Part shown: positions 1 through 4,385 of the stretch, piece by piece
How positions within the stretch are numbered: the stretch's first letter is position 1
Layout: each line of letters starts with the position of its first letter
NCBI GenBank assembly: GCA_041574955.1
Contig: JBFGNS010000140.1
Coordinates: 1-11,076 of the forward strand
Direction of reading: 5' to 3'
DNA from: CALZJC01 sp041574955
GTDB lineage: Bacteria > Acidobacteriota > Thermoanaerobaculia > Multivoradales > JAHEKO01
Length of the DNA: 11,076 nucleotides
The notes under the pieces: model-generated
The model's input: the letters and a program-made list of their open reading frames with translations, nothing else
What the model was told of the DNA's origin: nothing
The model's database searches: none
Program-made: the position numbers and the translations under genes

Positions 1-159
1 CACCAGCAGCGGGATGAAGCGGTAGTTCCAGGTGCCGTAGAAGACCAGGCTGGCGACGACGATCAGCCAGACCCGCGGCCGCCGGCGCAGGAAGACGAAG
101 CCGTACAGAGCGACGAAGGCGACGAAGAAGACATAGAAGATGGGGGTGTTGAAGATCAT
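1..159 (-). CDS. MBOAT family O-acyltransferase, N-terminal fragment (cut by left edge)
   Basis: Reading the minus strand from the ATG at 159-157 gives 53 uninterrupted codons to the window edge, beginning MIFNTPIFYVFFVAFVALYG. It shows a hydrophobic first segment (about residues 5-24), a basic turn RRRPR (25-29), and a second hydrophobic segment ending in ASLVFYGTWNYRFIPLLV (36-53). This start, the Arg-rich turn and the 'ASL-FYGTWN' segment are what AlgI-like MBOAT proteins show at their N terminus. That family consists of polytopic inner-membrane enzymes that transfer acyl groups, usually acetyl, to exported polysaccharides or other surface polymers. The catalytic His lies further downstream and is outside the window, so substrate and activity cannot be judged. 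The Shine-Dalgarno signal is poor (GGGAT about 5 nt upstream). The gene is divergent from the next one. Family assignment is from pattern recognition on 53 residues. Confidence 0.75.
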   Translation of the reverse strand, partial: MIFNTPIFYVFFVAFVALYGFVFLRRRPRVWLIVVASLVFYGTWNYRFIPLLV

Positions 160-187
160 CCGGGGATCCCGCGTGCGCGCCCCTCAC

Positions 188-211
188 GGCGGTTGGACCT
201 GACGGTCCGCC
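188..211. promoter_or_regulatory. Inverted repeat in the divergent spacer
   Basis: GGACC (195-199) and GGTCC (204-208) form a perfect 5-bp stem around a TGAC loop. GGC (188-190) can add three pairs with GCC (209-211) across a 4-nt bulge. It lies in the 178-bp spacer between the divergent acyltransferase and the gene at 338, about 30-50 nt upstream of the acyltransferase start. It could be an operator or a 5' UTR hairpin. There is no T-tract on either side, so it is not an ordinary intrinsic terminator. I found no convincing -35/-10 pair in the spacer. Confidence 0.3.
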
Positions 212-337
212 TGAACCAGGCGTTGCGGCTCCCTACGAGGCTCGCCGCACTTTGTTTCGCGGTCTGGGGCGCCGGCCGCGCTCGTCACCCGCCGTCGCCG
301 ACCGCCGTCAGCGGCGAAAAGCAGTATCCTGCCGCCG

Positions 338-1075
338 GTGAAGTACCTCCTGCTGGCCGCGATCCTGGTCGCTCTCGTCATCACCTGGCGGCGCCGCGGC
401 GCGCGCGCGGCCGGTGCGGTGGGCGCCACTCAGTTGACGCCGCCGGTCGAGATCGTGATCGACACGACACCCGACTCGCCGGTCGGGTTCGGTTACAAAT
501 CGCTCTGGCTGGCGATCCGCACCGACGACCCCGAGGCGGTGGTCGAGGCGCTCGGCAGGACCGGCTTCGAGCGCGCCAACTGGCGCACGGGGATCCTCGC
601 CGCCCAAGCCGACGCGGTTTTCGTCACCCCGGCGGTGGACGGCTGGGTGCTGGTCGTCGACCCGGAGCTGCCCAACCTCGGGCACCCGCCCGACGAAGAG
701 CGGTGGCGCGCCCGGCTCGCGCCGCTCGCCGAGCGGTTCCCGGACGTCCAGTACTTCGCCAGCCACCGGGTGGTGGACTACCACGCTTGGGCCAGGTTCG
801 AGAACGGCGAGCTGATGCGCGCCTACGCCTGGCTGGGCGAGCGGGGCGAGACCCTGACCGACTTCGGCAACCCGACCGCTGCCGAGATCGAGCTCGGGCA
901 AGACTTCGTCGACAGCCGCTCGCCCGAGGCGCAGGACGACGGGTTCTGGGACCGCGACGACCTCGCGTTTCCAAGCGAAGACGACGTCATGAACGTCGCC
1001 GGCCTGTGGAGCGTCGATCCGACGACGCTCGACGAGCGCGGCGGCCAGCCCGGCCTCGGCTGGCTCAGGCGGTAG
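338..1075 (+). CDS. Conserved hypothetical protein with N-terminal membrane anchor
   Basis: This 245-residue protein starts at GTG 338. No other in-frame start is near: the next Met is residue 160, and upstream codons offer only CTG. Residues 2-16 (KYLLLAAILVALVIT) followed by WRRR form a single membrane anchor or uncleaved signal, so the rest is probably exposed to the periplasm or the cytoplasmic face. The soluble part contains blocks that look like a conserved family: GFGYKSLWLAIRT (50-62), NWRTGI (81-86), VFVTPAVDGWVLVV (94-107), VQYFASHRVVDYHAWARF (137-154), RAYAWLGERGE (161-171) and EDDVMNVAGLWSVDP (214-228). I recognise this pattern from uncharacterised bacterial proteins but know of no function. 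There is no good Shine-Dalgarno. A TATCCT -10-like hexamer at 325-330 ends 7 nt before the start, compatible with a leaderless or near-leaderless mRNA. It is followed after 8 nt by another unknown gene, probably in the same operon. Confidence 0.8.
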   Translation: MKYLLLAAILVALVITWRRRGARAAGAVGATQLTPPVEIVIDTTPDSPVGFGYKSLWLAIRTDDPEAVVEALGRTGFERANWRTGILAAQADAVFVTPAVDGWVLVVDPELPNLGHPPDEERWRARLAPLAERFPDVQYFASHRVVDYHAWARFENGELMRAYAWLGERGETLTDFGNPTAAEIELGQDFVDSRSPEAQDDGFWDRDDLAFPSEDDVMNVAGLWSVDPTTLDERGGQPGLGWLRR

Positions 1076-1100
1076 GGCGGTCGATGGCCTTCGACCGCCT
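1075..1100 (+). promoter_or_regulatory. Start-codon-occluding hairpin between the two unknown genes
   Basis: GGCGGTCGA (1076-1084) and TCGACCGCC (1091-1099) are exact reverse complements around a 6-nt loop (1085-1090); a G-T pair (1075/1100) can extend the stem to ten. The stem contains part of the SD-like AGGGCGG (1074-1080) and the A of the downstream ATG (1084-1086), and the loop holds T and G of that codon. The upstream stop codon TAG is 1073-1075, at the foot of the stem. A ribosome ending translation there would melt the stem, so translational coupling of the second gene to the first is the natural reading. No T-run follows, so it is not an intrinsic terminator. Confidence 0.6.
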
Positions 1101-1680
1101 GCGGGAGGCGCTCGAGGTGCTGCGCTTCCGGCACATGGTCTGGTGGGGCAGGGTCAGCTTGAGGCTGACGTTCTTCCGCGCACGGCTGCGCGGCCTGCCC
1201 CGCCGGGCAAGGATGCGGCTCGGGCTGTCGCCGCGCAAGCGGCGAGCATCGGTCTACTGGAACCCATCCTCGGGAGGCTGGGTGATCTGCCCCAGCGGCG
1301 TCGATTCGTTCGGCATCGGCCACGAGCAGAGCGAGGACCAGGTCGAGCTCGAGGCGCAGAGCGAGCCCGACGAGGTGAGCGCGGCGCTGCGCGCCGCGCT
1401 CGCCGCCAGCCGTTACCTGGGGTCTCCACCCGAACCGATGTCGGCCCGCGAGTGGCGGGCGCGCATCGGCCACCACCTGCTGGTGAGCGCGCTCCAGGTC
1501 GGCGGCAGCCTGCGCCTGAGCGGCTGGCGCCGCGTCGGCCGCGACGGCAAGCGCTACTACGAGCCGATCCAGGAGCTCGCCGGCAGTCTGGCAGCCGACG
1601 CGCCACCGGCGGCGGTCTTCGCGCTGCTGCGGGAGCTGCTCGACCGGGTGGCCGAGCTCGACCCGGCGGCGGCCGGCTAG
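1084..1680 (+). CDS. Hypothetical protein, possible immunity-type (CdiI-like) fold
   Basis: This is a 198-residue protein with ATG at 1084, 8 nt after the stop of the previous gene, with AGGGCGG (1074-1080) as a possible ribosome binding site. The first 55 residues are strongly basic (many Arg, RRARMRLGLSPRKRR at 40-54) with short hydrophobic patches but no clear membrane helix. After residue 56 the protein looks globular: ASVYWNPSSGGWVICPSG (55-72), an acidic stretch, then EPDEVSAALRAALAASRYL (94-112) and, later, YYEPIQELAGSLAADAPPAA (158-177) leading into VFALLRELL (178-186). The last two segments resemble each other, each placing an AL/LL-rich helix after a 'P-x-x-V' turn. This two-part plan recalls immunity proteins of contact-dependent inhibition (CdiI) systems, but that is a weak visual resemblance and no toxin gene is next to it. 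The function is unknown. Its last codons overlap the convergent phosphorylase gene. Confidence 0.75.
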   Translation: MAFDRLREALEVLRFRHMVWWGRVSLRLTFFRARLRGLPRRARMRLGLSPRKRRASVYWNPSSGGWVICPSGVDSFGIGHEQSEDQVELEAQSEPDEVSAALRAALAASRYLGSPPEPMSAREWRARIGHHLLVSALQVGGSLRLSGWRRVGRDGKRYYEPIQELAGSLAADAPPAAVFALLRELLDRVAELDPAAAG

Positions 1681-1685
1681 CCGGC
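1672..1685. other. 14-bp perfect palindrome carrying the stop codons of two convergent genes
   Basis: GCCGGCTAGCCGGC is its own reverse complement. Its central CTAG (1677-1680) supplies TAG for the plus-strand gene (1678-1680) and TAG for the minus-strand phosphorylase (1679-1677). Because of the symmetry both proteins end in Ala-Gly-stop. As RNA it can form a 5-bp GC stem with a CTAG loop on either transcript. There is no adjacent T-tract, so intrinsic termination is not shown, and there is no room for a separate terminator between the genes. Confidence 0.75.
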
Positions 1686-2618
1686 GGCGCCGGCCAGCTC
1701 GAGCATCGCCCCGACCGCCGCGTCGATCGCCGCTTCGATGGCGGCGTCGTAGTCGACCACCGCGCCGTGGCTGCCGGGCTGGCTGATCGCCGGGCAAATC
1801 GTGCCGGCGCGGTAGCCCAGGGCCCCAGCGAGGTGGAACAGCAGGCTCGACTCCATCTCCATGTTGAGCACCCGCCGCCGGCCGACGCGCAGATCGGACA
1901 GCCGGCCCTTGATGTCGGGCACGGTGTTGTCGAGCCCGTGGACGTAGCGGCTCGAGGCGCCGAAGAACCCCGGCGCCGAGACCGTCACGCCGGAGGCCCA
2001 GGGGACGCCGCCGTCCTCGGCGTGGCGCACCAGCGCGGCGTGCACCTCCGGCGAGGCGCGCGCCGCGTAGGCCCTGAGGAAGCCGGCGAAGCGCGATTCG
2101 GGCGACACCGCCTCGTCGATCAGCAGCTGGACGCCGCGCTCGAGCAGCTCCACCACCGCGTCGGCCGCCGGCGCCTCGTAGAACGGCCCGGTGCTGTCGA
2201 ACCCGACGGCGTACTCGGCGATGCACAGGGTGCCGGCGGCGACGTCGGGCTGGACACCGCCCGAGGTGCCGACCCGGATCAGGTCGAGCGGCGCAGCGCC
2301 CGCGCGCGCCTCCCCGGTAGCGAGGTCGATGGCGTGCGCCGCGTGCAGCTCGACCAGCGCGATCTCGACGTTGTCGGTGCCGATCCCGGTACCGACGACC
2401 GTCATCGCGACGCCCCGGCAGCGCCCGGTCAAGGTCACGTATTCGCGGTGCCGGACCTCGTGCTCCACCGTCTCGAAGCGTGCCGCCACCTTCTGCGCGC
2501 GCGCCGGGTCCCCCACCAGGAAGACGCTCCGCGCCACCTCCTCCGGCCGCACCCCGAGGTGGTACAGCCTCCCACCGGTGGTGATGATCTCCGACTGCTG
2601 GGGCACGGTCTGCTCCAT
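1677..2618 (-). CDS. Nucleoside phosphorylase, uridine phosphorylase-like
   Basis: This 313-residue protein belongs to the nucleoside phosphorylase (PNP/UDP) family, whose members split nucleosides with phosphate to give a free base and (deoxy)ribose 1-phosphate in cytosolic salvage. The family signature residues are present: VGDPAR (35-40), with R40 in the position of the E. coli uridine phosphorylase phosphate-binding Arg30; R58 in HREY (like Arg48); GTGIGTDN (76-83); RVGTSGG (115-121, like Arg91/Thr94); and NMEMES (252-257), with E254, M255 and E256 matching the Glu-Met-Glu that holds the ribose. At 313 residues it is about 60 longer than the E. coli enzyme. The extra length lies in the N terminus (ELI-type leader before GGRLYHLG, 15-22) and in inserts near 97-110 and 226-248, as in the longer uridine phosphorylases known from Bacteroidetes. 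Uridine is the likeliest substrate, but base preference is not proved. The start at ATG 2618 has GGGAG only 3 nt upstream; the gene is monocistronic here. Confidence 0.9.
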   Translation of the reverse strand: MEQTVPQQSEIITTGGRLYHLGVRPEEVARSVFLVGDPARAQKVAARFETVEHEVRHREYVTLTGRCRGVAMTVVGTGIGTDNVEIALVELHAAHAIDLATGEARAGAAPLDLIRVGTSGGVQPDVAAGTLCIAEYAVGFDSTGPFYEAPAADAVVELLERGVQLLIDEAVSPESRFAGFLRAYAARASPEVHAALVRHAEDGGVPWASGVTVSAPGFFGASSRYVHGLDNTVPDIKGRLSDLRVGRRRVLNMEMESSLLFHLAGALGYRAGTICPAISQPGSHGAVVDYDAAIEAAIDAAVGAMLELAGAAG

Positions 2619-2672
2619 GGTCTCCCGCGGACGGCCGAGACCCGGCCGGGTTGCCTCAGCGCTGCAGCATAC

Positions 2673-2704
2673 TGGGCTTGGGGGCCTGGGGGCTTGAGGG
2701 CTCC
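2673..2704 (+). repeat. 8-bp G-rich tandem repeat with G-quadruplex pattern
   Basis: Four units related to GGGGCYTG lie end to end: GGGCTTG (2674-2680), GGGGCCTG (2681-2688), GGGGCTTG (2689-2696) and AGGGCTCC (2697-2704). The G-runs at 2674-2676, 2680-2684, 2688-2692 and 2698-2700, separated by 3, 3 and 5 nt, satisfy the usual G3+/N1-7 quadruplex pattern on the plus strand. That strand is the template for the phosphorylase gene, whose start codon is about 55 bp away. Confidence 0.6.
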
Positions 2705-2716
2705 GGCACCTCGTCG

Positions 2717-2741
2717 GGAGGGAGCGTCAGCCGGCGGGGGC
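2717..2741 (+). repeat. 25-bp direct repeat, copy 1
   Basis: This copy matches 2913-2937 at 23 of 25 positions; the mismatches are at 2722 and 2727. The shared core reads CAGCCGGCGGGGGC (2728-2741). The repeats are in direct orientation, 196 bp apart, with one copy on each side of the palindromic element at 2842-2887. They may be parts of a larger dispersed intergenic element. Confidence 0.6.
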
Positions 2742-2841
2742 CCGGGCGGAGCGACATCACCCTCGCCTTTGGAGCGCAGCCCGGGCCACCGACGGCCAAG
2801 CGACCGGGCCCTGCCGCCGACGCACCTGCCACGCCTCCTCG

Positions 2842-2887
2842 CCCACCGGCGCTGAGATCCCTCGCTGCGCTCGGGATGACAGGTGGG
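2842..2887. repeat. Dispersed palindromic intergenic element (REP-like)
   Basis: The core 2857-2877 has arms ATCCC (2857-2861) and GGGAT (2873-2877) around TCGCTGCGCTC. A second pair of arms, CCCACC (2842-2847) and GGTGGG (2882-2887), encloses it. The core, roughly 2853-2881, closely resembles a short repeat that I know from intergenic DNA of many bacteria, where it gives spurious peptides such as VIPSAARDL and SSRAQRGIS. Both peptides can be read here on the minus strand in two frames. It is probably a non-autonomous dispersed repeat; its mobilising enzyme is unknown to me, and none is encoded in this window. Confidence 0.6.
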
Positions 2888-2912
2888 GGGAAACGCCGAA
2901 TGCAGGCAACAC

Positions 2913-2937
2913 GGAGGAAGCGCCAGCCGGCGGGGGC
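2913..2937 (+). repeat. 25-bp direct repeat, copy 2
   Basis: This is the second copy of the repeat at 2717-2741 (23 of 25 bases identical). Similarity stops on both sides (C at 2912 against G at 2716, A at 2938 against C at 2742), so the unit seems to be this short segment and not a longer recent duplication. Confidence 0.6.
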
Positions 2938-2942
2938 ATGGC

Positions 2943-2964
2943 GCTCCACCCGTCGAGGTGGGGC
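2943..2964. other. 8-bp-stem hairpin in the upstream region of the efflux operon
   Basis: GCTCCACC (2943-2950) pairs with GGTGGGGC (2957-2964) around CGTCGA, giving seven Watson-Crick pairs and one G-T. It lies about 150-170 nt upstream of the propeller start. It is not followed by a T-tract. It could be an operator, part of a long leader, or a further arm of the repeat cluster. Confidence 0.4.
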
Positions 2965-3102
2965 CAGAGGGATCGACGACGGCTACGATGAAGGCTTGTA
3001 ACGGCCCGCGGCCGCGAGCTCCGTGGTGCGCGATGCCCCACTGTGTACCTTTTCGGTCGCTTTTGCGTAGTCAGGTGAAGAGGGGCCGTCTTCATCTCCT
3101 CC

Positions 3103-3108
3103 AGGAGG
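3103..3108 (+). promoter_or_regulatory. Strong Shine-Dalgarno AGGAGG with a facing CCTCC
   Basis: AGGAGG ends 7 nt before the ATG at 3116 and is the best ribosome binding site in the window; it settles the start of the propeller gene. It is directly preceded by CTCCTCC (3096-3102), so CTCC (3096-3099) can pair with GGAG (3104-3107) across TCCA. This weak local hairpin might dampen initiation. Confidence 0.75.
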
Positions 3109-3115
3109 GTTTGCC

Positions 3116-4345
3116 ATGTTCGATGCTCGCGTCTCGCACCTCGTCAGAACCCTGACGCTCGCTCTCGCCGTCGCGCTGCTGGCGGCAGCCGTACCGGCCG
3201 CCGGCCAGCAGGAGGTGACCAACCCCGCCAAGGCGCCCAAGCCGCCGGAGACGATCCAGCTCGAGGAGCTGTGGCGGGTCGGCGGCTACGACGACGAGGA
3301 CGTGCTGTTCGGGGTGATCACCGACATCATCGCCGGCCGCGACGGCAACTTCTACATGCTCGACTCGCAGCTCAACGAGGTCCAGGTCTACTCGCCCAAG
3401 GGCGAGCACCTGCGCACCATCGGCCGCGAGGGCGAGGGCCCCGGCGAGTTCCGGGTGGCGTTCAACCTGCTGCTGCTGCCCAACGGCAACATCGGCGTGC
3501 TGCAGGCGTTCCCCAGCAAGATCATCGGCCTGACGCCCGACGGCAAGCCGGCCGACAACTTCGAGCTGCCGGCGCGCGACGACGATACCGGGTTCAAGGT
3601 GCTGTTCCAGGCGAGCAACGCCGGCGACCAGCTGGCGATCGTCTACGGCTTCAACCAGCCGGCCGAGAACGGCTTCACCCAGCGCAGCGTGCTGTCGCTG
3701 TTCGGCCCCGACGGCGGCAACGAGCGCAAGATCTACAGCCAGGACGCGACGATGAACGCCGCCGAGCCCAAGATCACCGAGATCGAGTGGGACACCTTCC
3801 GCAACCGCTGGACCTCGGGCCCCGACGGCCGGGTCTACTCGGCGGTCACCTTCGGCGACTACAAGATCAACGTCTGGGGCCCGGACGGCAAGCTGATGCG
3901 CTTCGTCAGCCGCGACTACCCGCCGCACAAGCGCACCGCCGAGGAGTCCAAGCGCATCCTCGACATCTACAAGGGCTTCACGCGCCAGATCCCGATCCCC
4001 AACATCAAGTACGAGGTGGAGGAGAACTGGAACCCGGTGCAGACGATCAACGCGCGCGACGACGGCACGCTGTGGGTGCAGACCAGCCGCGGCAGCTGGG
4101 GGCTGCCCAAGGGCGAGATCGCGCGCTACGACGTGTTCGACAACAACGGCAAGCTGAGCCGCCAGGTGGTGCTCAAGGGCCAGGGCAACTCCGAGAAGGA
4201 CGGCATCTTCATCGTCAAGGACCGGCTGTTCGTGGTCACCGACTGGCTGGACGCGCTGATGGCGCTGCAGGGCGGCGCCGGCTCGGCCGAGGAGGCGGAC
4301 GAGGAGGCCGAGCCGATGGAGATCATCTGCTACAAGCTGCCGTGA
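3116..4345 (+). CDS. Secreted 6-bladed beta-propeller (NHL-like) protein
   Basis: This 409-residue protein starts at ATG 3116 behind AGGAGG. Residues 1-30 are a Sec signal peptide: a short basic start, hydrophobic core LTLALAVALLAAA (13-25) and a likely cut near PAAG-QQ (27-32); there is no lipobox. The mature protein has the repeated 'DG-x-x-Y/V-x-x-D' and 'V-x-x-PDGK' strands of NHL-type propellers: GRDGNFYMLDSQLNEVQVYS (74-93), the hallmark TIGREGEGPGEF (101-112), LLPNGNIGVLQAF (120-132), GPDGRVYSAVTFGDYKINVW (235-254), ARDDGTLWVQTSRGSWGLPK (313-332) and KDRLFVVTDW (368-377). An acidic loop AEEADEEAEP (391-400) precedes the closing strand MEIICYKLP. Such propellers act as binding scaffolds in the periplasm or outside the cell; no catalytic motif is visible. 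It is the first gene of the efflux operon, 4-40 nt before the adaptor depending on the start used there. A role as an accessory or sensor of the pump is inference. Confidence 0.88.
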   Translation: MFDARVSHLVRTLTLALAVALLAAAVPAAGQQEVTNPAKAPKPPETIQLEELWRVGGYDDEDVLFGVITDIIAGRDGNFYMLDSQLNEVQVYSPKGEHLRTIGREGEGPGEFRVAFNLLLLPNGNIGVLQAFPSKIIGLTPDGKPADNFELPARDDDTGFKVLFQASNAGDQLAIVYGFNQPAENGFTQRSVLSLFGPDGGNERKIYSQDATMNAAEPKITEIEWDTFRNRWTSGPDGRVYSAVTFGDYKINVWGPDGKLMRFVSRDYPPHKRTAEESKRILDIYKGFTRQIPIPNIKYEVEENWNPVQTINARDDGTLWVQTSRGSWGLPKGEIARYDVFDNNGKLSRQVVLKGQGNSEKDGIFIVKDRLFVVTDWLDALMALQGGAGSAEEADEEAEPMEIICYKLP

Positions 4346-4385
4346 GCGGGTGCCGACGATGGAATCCGGTCCACCAGGCGGCCTG

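Larger units (their letters stand above)
2619..3115. other. 497-bp structured intergenic region, no gene
   Basis: The two flanking genes are divergent (phosphorylase leftward, beta-propeller operon rightward), so both promoters should be here. I found no convincing coding sequence in it: the open frames are short, rich in Arg/Pro/Gly, and translate repeat DNA. From left to right it contains a 10-bp palindrome CCCGGCCGGG (2641-2650), a TATGCT -10-like hexamer for the minus strand (2672-2667), a G-rich tandem repeat (2673-2704), a 25-bp direct repeat (2717-2741 and 2913-2937), three GGAGCG words (2721, 2748, 2771), a nested palindromic element (2842-2887), a hairpin (2943-2964) and the operon leader with its strong SD. 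No promoter for the rightward operon could be fixed with confidence; the less GC-rich stretch at about 3040-3075 is the best place to look. Confidence 0.6.

Noticed and set aside
193..1083. An upstream extension of the second unknown gene to position 193 (495 codons in total)
   Set aside because: The extension is Arg-rich out-of-frame reading of the gene at 338-1075. The sequence becomes protein-like only from the ATG at 1084.
1075..1100. Reading the 9-bp hairpin as an intrinsic terminator between the two unknown genes
   Set aside because: It contains the next gene's start codon and is not followed by a T-run.
823..2226. A 467-codon minus-strand frame overlapping the phosphorylase
   Set aside because: It lies in a different frame from the phosphorylase, is Arg/Gly-rich, and has no recognisable motif.
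1143..2855. A 570-codon plus-strand frame across the second unknown gene, the phosphorylase and the intergenic repeats
   Set aside because: It is Arg/Gly/Pro-rich without motifs, crosses several real genes, and the phosphorylase on the other strand has all family signatures.
2656..3095. Small minus-strand frames with peptides such as VIPSAARDL and SSRAQRGIS
   Set aside because: These are translations of the dispersed palindromic repeat in two frames, not genes.
2619..3115. An insertion sequence remnant or CRISPR array in the intergenic repeats
   Set aside because: There is no transposase fragment, no terminal inverted repeats of useful length, and no regularly spaced repeats with spacers; only two copies of the 25-mer exist.
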